Shown here piece by piece: positions 26,201-38,499 of a stretch of DNA of 64,000 nucleotides (position 1 is the first letter of the stretch; each line of letters begins with the position of its first letter). The DNA is from Plectrocnemia conspersa. Taxonomy: Eukaryota; Arthropoda; Insecta; Trichoptera; Polycentropodidae. The position numbers and the translations under genes are program-made. Location: positions 1,163,638 to 1,227,637 of the forward strand of contig VTFK01000057.1 of assembly GCA_009617715.1 (NCBI GenBank), given 5' to 3'. The notes under the pieces are model-generated. The model saw nothing but the letters and a program-made list of their open reading frames with translations. It made no database searches and was not told where the DNA came from.

Positions 26201-28969
26201 TAGCAGTTGTCTTTTAACGATTTTGACGAACGTGTCCATGTTTGAAAACGAAAAACTTAATAACCGTCTCTTTATCGCTGTGAACGACAGAAATGTGCAT
26301 CACATACGAGTGTTGAAATAGCCCGATGGAATTAATTATTAACTATGAAGGGAGACGAAAAATGAGATGTTTGATAACGAATCGACGAAGAAGCGTCAAT
26401 ATTAGAATTTGTTTTATGATAAAAGTAAAGCAAATCTATGTTATTTTCCTAATAGAAACGCATTAAACTTGAGATTTGTTCGTATACATTAGCACTATTT
26501 GAAATAGTTTATGTTTGCTTTAAATTACTACTTGCGATTTGACACCGAATGAAAAAAAAGAATTATCGGCTATTGAAAGTAGTAGTGACTTGACTCGGAA
26601 GAGTTGTTGTAGTAGATTGTTCGATTGTATTCAGGAATCCGGCGGGAGGAGAAGTCACGAAGGAAACCATTACGGGAGTCGCCACGAATCTTACTCCAAC
26701 GAAAGAAGAGTATATATCGAGCAGCGGCGTTCTTCCAGCCGAGATAATAGCTATCGCAAAAGCACAATGGGGATCTCCTCTCCTCGCAGTCCTCCGTCCG
26801 TCAGGAGCCGCGGTATCTCCAGAGGACGGAGCAGCGCTCCCGTGCGCAGATCTTTCCGGGGACGAACCATGCGCACCATGCGCGGGTCGTTTCGCGGGAC
26901 CGCTCGCATAAGAAGCTATTCTTCGAAGGTGGCATTCAGCTCTCGTTCGTTTAATCCGGTTCGCAAACCGTCGACCAAAGTACGAAGGTAAAGTTGTTTT
27001 CTTGAAATTCTTACAGAGGAATTATAAAGTACGTGTCCTAGTTGTTTGATCGAATGTGTATGCTTGATTCTGATTATTTCGATGTTTGACGTCTCCGCCC
27101 GATTGAGCGGGTTATAATAAAGAAAATTTGAATTGATAGTACACCCAAGACCAAACGTGGTTCGGCCTCTTCGAGCGATGCCGATGAGAATTGGGAGGAA
27201 ACCGAGGAGAAAAAACCGATCAAAGAGGAAAAGGCGGAGGCACCGGCCAAGTCGCCCGTGAAGGTAGCAAAATTAACATGAAATCTTTTCTAAACAGCAC
27301 CGTAAGAGATTCGACTTTAAAAAAAATTATGAACAGAACGAACCGGGAGCCGAAGAAGAAGCCACCGATAAAGAAGCCGTCGACGCCGTTTCCGCCGACG
27401 AACAAGAACCTCTTCCGAGGTCTAAAGTAACCGGAAAATCGTTTATACGTTTGACGTGTCCTCACTGCAGAGAGAAATATCTAACGTTCAAGGTATAATC
27501 ACGGCAGCCGACGATAAAGAATCGTTTAGGACGGCGACGGTACGCAACTTACGATAACTTGGTTTATTTTAGCTTTATGCCAGACATTTACAGTCGTCTA
27601 AGCATCGTTACGTGATGGACGATGTAGCTTCTAAGCTCAAGTTTATGCTATTGCGCATGAGGACCGTGCAGAGAAATGCACAGAGGGCGTTGGAGGAGAA
27701 CGGCTCTGTTGAGCTCAGCGAGGTCGCTGCGTTCTGTCCCATCTGCAAGCTCAACCATCGCACCTCCAAGCAAGAACATTACAGATCCGAGTGTCATCGT
27801 AACATAAAGAAGTTTTTGACTCCGTATTGCAGAATATGCCAAACGGCTCTCCGCACGCCGATGTTATTCGAACATCACATCTGTTCCCTGGAGCATATCA
27901 AGGTATTCGTCTTTACATTAATGATGTTGTAATTGTAAAAAAACTCTTAGAACATATATTGTCTTTTAATAAAACAGATGAGAGCCCGTAGCGAAATGTT
28001 GACGAAGGCTAAAGCTAAAAAATCCGGAAGCGGAGATGAAGGAATGGACGTCGATCTCGATAATTTCATGACCTTAGATTCTGTCGGCGACGTGGACGGT
28101 ATTGATTTTTTAAAGTGATATTGTATTATGGAATTGAATATTTACGGTGAAGTATTGGCGGATTTTGTAGAAGTCGAAGACGAAGATAGCGGAGCGGAGA
28201 AAAAGAACGAAGACGGAACCGAGAAAACCAAGACGACGATCAACGTCGGAAGCGATCATATAAAAAAAGTCGAAGTATTCTATTGCGGTCTTTGCAAGAG
28301 TTATTTGCCGCAAGGTGAAGACGATACCGTTTTGAAGGATCATTGCCGCATGCGAGGTCATCTCAGCCGTTACGTCCGATTCAGAGATGACCGCGCGTTG
28401 CGCCGGCAAGCGGAGCGCATTCATCGCATTCACCAACAGGCGAAGGAAATCAAACAAGGTAAACGATAGAAAAATCATTTATGTAATATTTTATAAATTA
28501 TTTAATTTAAAACCGATCAGAAGCTAAGGATGCCTCGAAAGACGCCGAGGCTAACACTACCGGCACCGATACCGCTGCTGCGGCTCCTAAAGCGTCCAAA
28601 CCGAAAGAAAATGGCGGTGCCGAAGATGCGGCGGAGGAAGGCACCGACGGTGATGAGAAATTGTGGAACGACGATGTTGATAAAGAAATTGGAGATTTAT
28701 TGAGAGATGTCGGGCAAACTGACAGTAAATACAGTGACGACGAGGAAGACTCCATTGTGGGACGGTGAGGCCTAAATTATTTAGTTAGTTTTCAGAATAA
28801 TTGTAAACTTAAAATATTGTTTTTCAGTTATGACAGGTTCCGCAAATCCGATAAAAAATCTGAAGTTGACGCGGCTGCTGCCGATTTATCCAAATCTGAT
28901 ACTAGTACTACCGTTAAATCAGAAGAGTCCACTGCCACTCCTGTGGAAGAAGTAGCAGCTAAGCAATAA
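23233..28969 (+). CDS. Pep: Zinc finger protein on ecdysone puffs-like (Pep)
   Basis: Ten exons join in phase: 23233-23496, 25515-25592, 26635-26987, 27140-27263, 27298-27492, 27573-27902, 27978-28098, 28153-28458, 28521-28764 and 28828-28969, giving 718 residues. Pep-type proteins bind RNA in nuclear hnRNP complexes at active genes. Residues 1-88 are glycine-, arginine- and tyrosine-rich (RGG-like). Residues 115-230 are Ser/Arg-rich. Four C2H2-like fingers follow: LTCPHCREK...HLQSSKH, FCPICKLN...CH, YCRICQTA...LEH and YCGLCKSY...MRGH. The tail is acidic with Ala- and Lys-rich patches. The intron at 27264-27297 is only 34 bases. The seventh junction (28098/28153) is the least certain, since it rests on phase and a weak acceptor. 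The gene converges with NELF-C/D, leaving about 500 bases. Confidence 0.85.
23715..23962. mobile_element. Small TIR element, family also at 31548-31712
   Basis: It opens with AACTCCTTTCACCGCTGCTG and TTTTTTGCGCC and closes with GGTGCCATCCGTGGTCAAAG ahead of AGTT, which is roughly the inverse. The copy in a NELF-C/D intron has a better-preserved TTGACCGCGG end. It is non-coding and about 250 bases long. Confidence 0.6.
24860..25330 (-). pseudogene. Decayed mariner/Tc1-type transposase fragment
   Basis: On the minus strand, broken frames read KKILFSDEAHF, then ENPHVIHE-like EKPHVIHETI, then GDVIGPYFFENDQ, and later FLWGY and VEALKNQ. These are the order and motifs of the catalytic part of insect mariner-like transposases, including the aspartate of SDEAHF. 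Several stops and deletions show it is dead. It lies in the first intron of the Pep-like gene, antisense to it. Confidence 0.8.
25593..26634 (+). other. Second intron of the Pep-like gene
   Basis: A phase 0 GT-AG intron of about 1 kb. I see no repeats or genes in it. An upstream frame extension (26539-26634) reads into the exon but is separated from it by a good TTCAG acceptor. Confidence 0.6.
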
Positions 28970-29287
28970 ATTAGCATCTTCACTAGTTAAACTACACAAA
29001 TTGTAGATGTTTCAGTGTTAATTTTTTTAAATTAGTTGTAATCACGCTTATATTTTTGATGTTGCAACTTAAAATAGTATAAGTAATTTTTCTTAGATAC
29101 TCTCGATGTTGATCTGGAAGTTGCATTCAAAGAAAACTAATATATTTGAAATATGCAATCATTACTTTATAAATGTCTTAATGGGTTTTGTGAAATTATT
29201 GTGTATTTAAATGTCTGTTTGAGATCGCCGATCGACCCTTGTGCCACAACCCTATTATAACTTGTGTGTATGGGAGTATAAAAGTAT

Positions 29288-29293
29288 AATAAA
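29288..29293 (+). terminator. Polyadenylation signal of the Pep-like gene
   Basis: AATAAA about 320 bases past the stop codon, within the gap to the convergent NELF-C/D stop. Confidence 0.55.
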
Positions 29294-29485
29294 ATATATA
29301 CAAAACTAACAACGTTTATTTCTACTTCGAAAGAAAAGCTATGGAGATTTAGGATTTGGAATTACATGAACTATATATAATAAAGAACAGTGCTACTTAA
29401 GTTGGTATATTTACATTAAAAAAAAAAACTAAAAATGTATTTACAAATCGTCTTCATATTGAAGGTCGTCATTATCGGCCTCCTG

Positions 29486-32400
29486 TCACATGTTCGTGTA
29501 TCTCGCTTTACAGTGAACTGAAATAAAACAATGATTGAATATGTCGATCGATAAATATAATTCTAAATGAAAAATACTATACCTATGAATTCAGACACGG
29601 GATCATTTTCGCCTTCGGCCCGCATCGTTCCTGTAATTTCTTCATTTTCGACCATCGGAAGAACTAATTGGACAAATTCAGGTGTATATGGCGGTGCTAT
29701 AGCATCCAAAACCTAATAGGAAAACAAACAATTTCAATATGGCTTTTATTACTGATGATCGTGTGAATGTATACTTCTGTCACAAAGTATCGAATGAGCG
29801 ATATATCAGTGTCATCTCTTTGCCAACAGTGTTTTATGTACTTCAAGACTGGAACGACACATCCGCGACTTAGGAGATTCACCATTCTGTCTAATAACAT
29901 CTTCCTTAATTCCAACTAGAACAAAATTATATTTAAATTTATCATGTTCAAATAAAAGAAATGGAATCGTGTTAATGTAATTACCTGTACGAGAATTTCT
30001 AATTCATCTTGAGGAGTTTCAAAAAGTTGAATCAGCAATTGAAGCAGTTTGTGATGCAAAAGTGGATGACAACTGGCTACTTCGTCCAACAACGCCAGAT
30101 GAATGGGGCAGTGTTCTGTGGATAGCTTGAAGTAAGACGGTTCTGTCACTGTGCATTCTACCCATCTGATGATACCGACGCCTACTACGGGATACCTAAA
30201 AAACGTTTATTAATAACGTAACGAGTTAATATATTTTAATTATTATCTAATAAAATACAGACCTAATGCAGTGATATAACGTAGATAATTCGGCCGTTAG
30301 TTCAGTAGAACCCTTTTCGAGATTGCATATTGAGTGAACTTTCTCAATGGCTTGAACAGTTTGCTTGAGTTCGTCTTTAACGATCTGCCGTTTAGCGGGT
30401 CCTTTTCTATTCGAAGTATCGGATACGCTAGCCGCATACGATAATAGATGAATATATTTAGGCTTATGTTCGGGATTCAATTTCATGCCCGGTTTGAACA
30501 GTGCGTCAACCAACAATTCTGTAATGCAATATGGCTTAACGTTTAACTCGAAACGAGGAAATCAATCAATATTGATATTAACCTAAAAACTGAGGCGTTC
30601 TTATGAGATCAATTGGCGGCGGTTCTTGAAGATTGTAATTCCTATAAAGTACTGATATGTCAGCAGGATTTAAAGCATTTCTTGATAGCATCGAACTCAA
30701 TGCTTCACAGGCTTGCGGAAAAGCTGCGGCGCCATTCAACGCCATCGTTATGGGAGTCACGTCATGATTACTATAATAAAATACAACAATATAGTCTTAT
30801 TACTCGACCTATATATTTAGTGATGAAATCATACTTTTGTTGAGCACATCTCGTGATTTCTTGTGATAAGCGTTTCATAATAGCTCCACCTCTCTGCTCT
30901 TGAGCTAATATGTGAATCAACACTTGACTATACACATATGTGTGTTGACCATGGCACACCATTTTCTATATAGAAATATTCGTTAGCGATAATCGATATT
31001 ACTTCAATGATATACATATTTTTATTGATCTTACGGCACATTCTTGAACACTCGTCTGCCAATCATCGGTACTTTGCAAGAAACCGGCTATCGCCGTCTT
31101 TAAAACCCTGGAAAATACTTCAATTTGTTGAGCAGCTGTAGATATGCTCGTGATTTCTCCTTGAAAGCCAGCATCAGATATAAGCTATAAAATGATAGAT
31201 CAATTGATTTTATAGCAATATGATAAATCATTACAGATAAGTCTTCCAAGCCTTTCAACTTGTTCGGTATTTTTTTCATATTACACACACTAACTTAGAA
31301 AGAAGCGGCAAATATGTTGCTATTATAGCTATTTTGATACAGAAAAGTAAGAAATTTGGTAAGTGACATTCGTGGGTAATAAATCCTTAACTATTTAATA
31401 GTGTACTAAAAAACAATCATGAAATAAATTATATTTTCAGCCACCTACTTATGTATGTGAATAATGATTTTTTTTAAGGTAAAAAAATATCAATATTCTG
31501 ATTGCATCCTCAATTCACTGTTGCCATACAAAAAATAATGCTAGAAAAACTTGACCGCGGCTGGTATTTTTGCATGCCATTTCACACTTTACTATGTGAT
31601 ATACCACAGATACACGAAGGGCATCTATTTATGCTATAAATTCTTTAAGTATTCATGACACCTGGCGATTTTCCTTATGGCACCAATAGATGCAATCCGC
31701 GGTCAAAGAGTTATTATAATAATTTATAACCGTCATGCCGATTAAAGATAAGTATTCATAAAAAAATTTGGAAGGCTTGGAATTCTCTGTTATAGACAAT
31801 TACTTTAATAGTAAAATTCAGCATCAAACAATCAGGATACTCTTCGGCCAGTCTATAAATTAATGATCTCCACGTAGGATGTTCTATCATTTCAGTCAAC
31901 CAAGCGGGCGTCTAAAATGGAATAAAAATGTAGTAATCAATATTTAGGTGATGTATTGTATTACAATAAATAAACGCATACCTCTCCCTCTTCTGTGAAT
32001 ATCGTATCAGCCTTTTTTGGATCGAACGTTTTCAAAATCATGTCTTTTAAATGATTTTCAACCATCGCTTGCACTTCCGTCACTTTGACGCCTGAGATTT
32101 AAATTGTCATATATTATGTAAATAAAATTGATATTATCTTTGAATTGTTTACCTCCTAATATTAGCCACTCGGCTAATAAATTAGCCATTTGAGCGATGG
32201 CACTGTAGTTGAGCGAAAGCTGTTCGATGACCTGCTCAGGGTTACCGCCGGCTTGAAAGTAACGCTTCAACTGCGTGAAAATTCCCGGTTCCATTATATA
32301 ATCAGGAGTCGTAAATTTCTCCAAGCACTCCTGAAGAACTTCGGCCGGATTTTCAATCGACTCTTCCATACCATCGTCCTTAATAAAAGCAATGAAACAT

Positions 32401-32762
32401 AAATTAAAAAAATAGACAAAAGGAAAACAATAAATCATTGATAATACAACATAAACAAAACATTGAATATTATGAATAAAACTTGTTTCATATTCACAAG
32501 TTTTCACTTTAAGGTTATAATTATCGATTTAAAGTGGAATAAAATGGTTTCGTTTGCGATAGAGCGAATAAAATGGCGGCGGGACGAAGTACTCCAATTT
32601 TTCAAGGATTCGAAAAAGTTACTAAGAATCCAAATTTGAATGTTGTATTACGGCATGAGTGAATATTACGCTAATGCGATTGAGGGTATTCGAAGGTACC
32701 TCATAATCGGGGCCGGGCGTTCCGCCCTCCCAATTTCGCTCTTCACCAAATTGCGTCGGCAT
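29486..32762 (-). CDS. TH1: Negative elongation factor C/D (TH1)
   Basis: Twelve exons: 32700-32762, 32153-32378, 31982-32091, 31804-31911, 31035-31184, 30835-30965, 30583-30770, 30263-30518, 29985-30195, 29775-29915, 29583-29712 and 29486-29517. They close in phase to 581 residues, the normal length. NELF-C/D is a subunit of the NELF complex that holds RNA polymerase II paused near promoters. Recognisable blocks are [84 protein letters not shown] [41 protein letters not shown] and a closing [12 protein letters not shown]. All splice sites are GT-AG. The start ATG at 32762 was chosen because it opens the conserved acidic leader. No damage is seen. Confidence 0.95.
31548..31712. mobile_element. 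Small TIR element in a NELF-C/D intron
   Basis: It starts AACTTGACCGCGGCTGGTAT and ends AATCCGCGGTCAAAGAGTT, an inverted pair. It is related to 23715-23962 and non-coding, and lies in intron 4 (31185-31803). Confidence 0.65.
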
Positions 32763-34318
32763 CGCGCAAGCCCCCACCTACGACTACACTGTCAAGCAGG
32801 CGTCATTTCTTAATGTTGGCCAAAACACTTTATTTAACAACCAACAGCATTTTAAATAAATTTAAAATATACATATTCACGTTTTAGTAAGATTAACGTA
32901 TCTAAACAAACATTGTATTGACATAAATAAAATAATTACTAAATGCAAAAAGGTTTACTTAAAAAAAATATATAACGTTCCCACATCCACAAAAACGACA
33001 TCGTTGATGAATATTTTTGTTAATTTCTTAATATTACTGTCGTGTTGTTGTAAAATCATATGTATCAAAAACGCTAGTAAATGTAAGCTAAGAAGTGAGT
33101 TTTTTAAAGCGGAAGTAAAATGGGGGGAGTGAGTACTATAAATAAATGTATTATTTACCACTACATAAGCACATATAATAAATAGATATATTGAAATAGT
33201 ATATCAAAACGTATAAGCTCTTGATTTATTCAGTATAGTGCCAGTAATGTCATTTGCGAAGAAAGGCAGGTGGGGCGTTTGAAATTCTTGAATTTGGTCA
33301 CAAAAATGCATGTCATTTAATGAAATCCTATAAATTTTGATGAAATCAAAATAGTAAAAAAATACTAGACTAGCCAACTTTTACCACCCTCTTTTCATGG
33401 AATTATTTAAAACAACATCCCTAATTTTAAACCAATATTTCTCGGATTATTATTTTAAGAAAACAGTCTCAAATCTCTCCCGAAAATATTTTTTAAGATA
33501 TGTCATTTTTATGAAATCATACCGAAATACATTTAGTAGTAGATATACATCTGAGGTGCATAAATGTATTGTGGCATATTGAAACTGCTATGAAGTGAAT
33601 GGTTATAAAGCGTAGGCGCCGAGCGGTGGACGGGCGGAGCAGAGCGACAAGAACAAACGAGTTTGATTTCGCCTCTCGGCTCGAGCAATTCGAGTAGGGT
33701 ATACGTTCCAAGTGAAAATTGACAATGGGGAGTTCATTTCTGTCATTTTGGTGAAGCCAGCTTTATGGGATAACAAAAATATACAATACAAAAATAAAAA
33801 AGTTATAGTAAGTAAGTTCTGGAAAAAAATAAAAATGAATTCGGAAACATCAAAGGTTCATTTATTGTTAATATAAAAATAGTGTTGTTTACAAAATATC
33901 CATTAAAATTTTTTCTAATGCTGTTAGCGCGATTTTCTGAAGCATTGTTTATTCGATATCGACGTCGACGATTACTGTTAATAATATTATCAGTAATAAT
34001 GGGCTAAATATAAATGGGCTCTCTACAACATCGTATTATGCAATAAACAAACAGTCTGTATAATTAAACGAACATGATTACAGTTTGTTTCTATAGAGTT
34101 ACTTAAAACTCTCCATTTAGCACAAAGTGTTCTGAATGCACATTCAACATATTTTATTGTCATTGATAAAAATTTATTAAGCGCCTAATTCTCTCCAGTT
34201 AAAACGCTTTTTGAATTATTCCGCATTAAATACGGTCTTAAAAGGAGAAGAAATAATTGTTTTTTGAGCTTTTCTATTGGTCAAAATTCGGGTTAGATGT
34301 GTTTCATTCGATTCTGAC

Positions 34319-34402
34319 TTAGGCGGCTTCCACAAATAATGTCATAGGAGAAGAGGGGGAAGGGGTAAAATATTCACGATAAATCTTATGGAAGCCGCCT
34401 TA
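34319..34402. repeat. Short hairpin element
   Basis: TTAGGCGGCTTCCAC at the left is mirrored by TGGAAGCCGCCTTA at the right around a purine-rich loop. The size of about 84 bases suggests a minimal MITE. Confidence 0.7.
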
Positions 34403-34489
34403 TTTGTAAGTCGTAATATTGTTGTTAAAAGTCTTAATATAAATAACCGAGCATATCCACTGCGATGAAGACGACACGTTTTTATTGTC

Positions 34490-34610
34490 ATTTAGGGAGG
34501 GGGGTTATGAATTTGCTCATAAAAATGCGTCATTTAATAAAATACTATGAAACTTATTGTAACGGCCACTGACCAGCCAATTTTAGCCCCCCTTGGAAAA
34601 GCTGAAATAT
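34490..34610 (+). repeat. G-tract repeat fragment
   Basis: A G-rich run followed by ATGAATTTGCTCA, ATGCGTCATTTAATAAAATA and a GACCAGCCAA block. The same order recurs near 33255-33390, and related G-tract pieces occur at 50229, 51070 and, inverted, at 13861 and 21190. Confidence 0.6.
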
Positions 34611-34856
34611 CGTGCCTGTGTAGTGCTCAATAATAAATTGTCCTGCATATATTTCAATAATGAAAATGTCGAGATATAATTATTTACGTATAGTAGTAAT
34701 AAATTGTTATATAAATTAAGACATTTACTTATAAATTTTAATTTCAATTGATTTAGTTAATTGCGCAATGAAAATATTTAAATGGTATTCGGTTTTACCT
34801 CAATGGTTGTTCAGTCAAGCACGTTTTATGTTTCTAGCAACACTTTGTCGTTTGAC

Positions 34857-36341
34857 ATGGCGAACGGCGCGGAGGTTAGAGTTGTATTATATTTACTCGT
34901 TTTCTTATGTTTAAGTCCTATTGCACGCTACACTTTATTTAGATTTACTGTTATATTGTTATAGTATCACTCTTGTAGTCTAAAATCTCTCACTATGTTG
35001 AAATAAGAGTTACAACAGAAATTGCACATGTTTGATTATTTGAATCGGTTAATACATTTCCGCAGGAAGTAATGAGTAATGTATCTTAATTTTTTTAATA
35101 TATGATTGTATATTTTCAGAAGAAATTTTTTATATGTGGCCATTTGGAATGTAAAAAACAATATGGCACTAAACAACATTTGATCCGACACATTAAAATT
35201 GTACATTTTCACACAGCGGTGGAATCGAAAATTAAGTAAGACTAATATCAATAATACTTTAAACCAAGATTACTTTTTGACTCATATGTTTTCTTTTATA
35301 AACAGATGCGATAAATGCGATCAAACGTTTACAACAAAACAAAATTTAGAGAAACACATATCTAGGAAGCATAAAAATTGTTTTCGCACGTTTGTCATAT
35401 ATGTCCCAAGGGTTTCGACAAACTTACATTATTGGCTCATCACTTGTATTTGCACACGGGCGAAAAGCTATTAAAGTGAGAATGGATTTTTAATAAGTAA
35501 ATGAAAATATGATTTTATATAATTTTATATTTTTCAGATGTATGTATTGCGATAAAAAGTTTGCAAATCAGTCCGATAGGTGCAGACACGAGTCAAAGCA
35601 TAAAATATTCAAATGTAACGATTGTGTCAAGATATTTATTATTTGGGCGGATTATTTGGAGCATAGGAAAAAGTCACATAAGTTTGAAGGTATATTATTT
35701 CTTTCGCATCTGTGGTAATAAATTCATTTATTTTAAATTTAAATTTATTTTTAATTTAGAATATCATTGCGATAAATGCAAAAAAGTATTCAAATCGAGG
35801 GAATATATAGTTCGACATATGAAAACGCATCCTAGCAATGACGAAAGGGACATATTCGTGTGCACAATGTGTCCGAAGTAAATATATATAATTTTATTTT
35901 GTAAATGTTATATTTTACCAATTAATATTACTTATTTTTTTAGGTATTATACATTCATGAGTAACTTGCGACATCACATAAAATCGGTACATGAAAATAA
36001 AACTTACGATTGTACTTATCCGGGTTGCGAAGCAAAACTGTCATCGCAGGTTTGTAGCTGAACGATAAATATAATGTAATTGATTTATTTAATTATATAT
36101 ATATATATGTATATTTTAGAGTAAATTAAATTATCACTATCTTAGACACACTTCTGAAAAGAAAAAAACAACTCCGACTGTAAAAAAAGCTAGGAAAAAA
36201 AGGCGAGATGTCGGTACTATGAAGAGATCTACAGCCGTGAAACTTAGCGGTGTAATGATTCCGTTCGAGATGGAGAAAAAAATTATCAATAATGACAAAA
36301 TTTCACTGGGTGAAGAATATGAATTAATAATTTATAACTAA
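34857..36341 (+). CDS. Eight-finger C2H2 protein, TFIIIA-like, with one base missing
   Basis: Seven exons: 34857-34874, 35120-35235, 35306-35475, 35538-35689, 35760-35877, 35944-36049 and 36120-36341. They imply 300 residues with eight C2H2 fingers in a row. The first is of the CxxxxC type (CGHLECKKQYGTKQHLIRH) and so is the last (CTYPGCEAKLSSQSKLNYH), as in TFIIIA, the 5S rRNA gene factor. A basic tail (KKARKKRRD) follows. TFIIIA is the best guess, from finger number, CxxxxC fingers and size, but is not proven. In exon 3 the second finger reads in one frame and the third (CHICPKGFDKLTLLAHHLYLH) in the next. One T appears lost from the run at 35381-35384, and with it the exon phase closes. 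A homopolymer assembly error is likely. AATAAA lies at 36778-36783. Confidence 0.8.
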
Positions 36342-37266
36342 AACTTAAGCAATATAGAAAAACACAGATATGAAAGTTAAAATTTATTCAATCGATTTTA
36401 CCGTTGGAAACTTTTCTTAATTAGCGAACTACTCAAATGTTGACGATATGGAAAGAGATTAAAGTCTCCGGTAGCTATTTAAATATCGTGTATTAGAGTC
36501 GGAATAGAAGATCATTCTTTTGTGATTATTAATGTGTCGATATCTCATCTATACTCGATAGATTTAATTTTTAATTTTCACCAAATATTTGTAATACATG
36601 TATGAAAAATTCACTGTGGGCAATTTATTACTGTGATCTACGGAAAATAGTCTCCTAGATGAATTTTCCATGAAGTTAATATCAGTCACTGTACTTCGAT
36701 TGTATTATGCAAACATGTTTGCATTGCTTGTGATATTCATACCAACTACAATATGTTCCTTTTATGTTTATAAATTTAATAAATAAGATATAATAAAAAA
36801 TTGGTAGTATTAATAATTCTTTATATTATATAACAATAAAAGACGACTAATCAATATATTTCAAATGGATGACTAATATTTGAACAGATCAAATTAAATA
36901 CATACTAAAAATAGGAAATGTATAGTTAGATATCAAACTACTAATGTAATATTTTTTAGAAGTAATGCGTTTAATAATTTTACATTAAATAGTTTGATAC
37001 ATGACGACACAAATATATTATCACAATGTTCACAATCTTATGACGTTAAAATATAATAATATAATTAAATCAAAATCGCAAATTTTATAAATATATAAAT
37101 ATACATATAAAATCATCTTCAATATAAGCATCAACAACATTATCTATAGAAAGTTAATGTCAATACTGGTATATTAATATCAACAATTTAATACAAGCAT
37201 AATTGCTTTATTATTTCAGAGATTCGAAAATTATGTGCATAAATTGCTTTCATATAATAAGTACAT
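36342..37266. other. Convergent intergenic region
   Basis: AT-rich 3' flanks of the zinc-finger gene and of the first FUN14 gene. I see no other gene or repeat here. Confidence 0.6.
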
Positions 37267-37973
37267 TTAGCGGCCACACATTAAACCGATGGCCAATCCA
37301 GCAATAAAAGATGCCAAGAAAATGTGAGTTTCAGTTGCTCTGTAATGTTCGTCGTCAGTGATCGAGTGATACCATTTCTTCGCCTTCAATTGCCTCTTCT
37401 TTAACAAATCTTCAGCTTTATCTAACTTCCGATCGACGAATCTTTCAACCTGAAATAAATGAAATCGTTCAGATTCATGTCGATTTGGATCCTACCATAT
37501 AATGTGTAAATTTAAAACCTTATCTGTCCAGGCCGGCGAGCTTCCGGTGGCTTCCTTTTCAATCTTATCGCTAAGTTTATCCACCTTCTTCAGAATTTTG
37601 TCCCAGTCGAAGCTGATATAACCATTTTGCTCAGCAAAGTGTAGTATAAACGCACTGCCACTGACCCCGATAGCTGGAATTTTACCGACTTTCAACGCAA
37701 TAAAGCCGGCAATCCTGAAATTGATTCATTATAATAATAGTTATGGAATAGTCAGAATCTTTATTTGTCTAATGATATCATAGTGACATCACGGGTTATT
37801 AATAGAACCGGTTATTACCAGCCTGACACTGAACCCAATATCAATTGCTTGGTAGCATTCTTCGTCCCTATTTCTCCTACGGCTTTGTCGATGAACTTTT
37901 TGGTGTCTTTCACAGCCTCTTCCAATTTTTCGGCTGCCTCGTCTTTCTTGGGTGAAGCGGCGCGGCGGCTCAT
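37267..37973 (-). CDS. FUN14 domain-containing protein, long form
   Basis: Three exons (37819-37973, 37519-37714, 37267-37449) join in phase 2 and phase 0 to 177 residues. FUN14 proteins sit in the outer mitochondrial membrane; FUNDC1 is a hypoxia mitophagy receptor. The core shows KQLILGSVSGW, then a glycine-rich membrane segment (GFIALKVGKIPAIGVSGSAF), NGYISFDWDKI, a Lys-rich helix, and a final membrane segment (HIFLASFIAGLAIGLMCG). The last exon is longer than in the family, inserting about 35 charged residues before the final membrane segment. The N-terminus lacks the YxxL LC3-binding motif of vertebrate FUNDC1. Its paralogue lies 3.2 kb away in the opposite direction. Confidence 0.88.
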
Positions 37974-38499
37974 CTTGCTCGAATTCTAAGCATGAAAAAT
38001 AAAATTAAGATAAGGAAATAAATATGTGTTAAAGAATATTAATTTTTATACGCACATTTGAAACACAAACGCAATTCCAGCACAAAGCTGTCAGTGAGAT
38101 GAACTATATGATAACAACTTACATTTTGACCATGCACAAAAAACAAACAATCTACAAACTGCCGTAGTGAACCACAACAGCCTTGTGCGCCAAAATCATT
38201 ATTTGTCTCGCATTTAAAGGATAACGTTAAGTTTCACTAGTCCTTCGAAGTTATGTTGAGACGGTTTTCTTAACCCATTTAAACCTAAAACTAATTTTGT
38301 ATTTTATTTTATTAATAATATAATCAAAGAGGTTCGAATATATTCTTAAAAACATGGAAAAATAAATTATATAAAGGTTGCTATAAATACAACAAAATTG
38401 CATCTTACACTTACAATTTTGCATACATATACCACGATTTGTCATTTAACATTAGTTTTTTATATAATAATCCAAGAAAAAAATAACGCGTAGTCTAAC

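Larger units (their letters stand above)
32763..34856. other. Divergent space between NELF-C/D and the zinc-finger gene
   Basis: This 2.1-kb region carries the NELF-C/D promoter (GC-richer near 32740-32810) and repeat fragments: two related pieces at about 33240-33400 and 34490-34610, a piece of the composite repeat near 33475-33565, and a hairpin element at 34319-34402. A GC-rich patch at 33605-33710 is unexplained. Confidence 0.55.
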
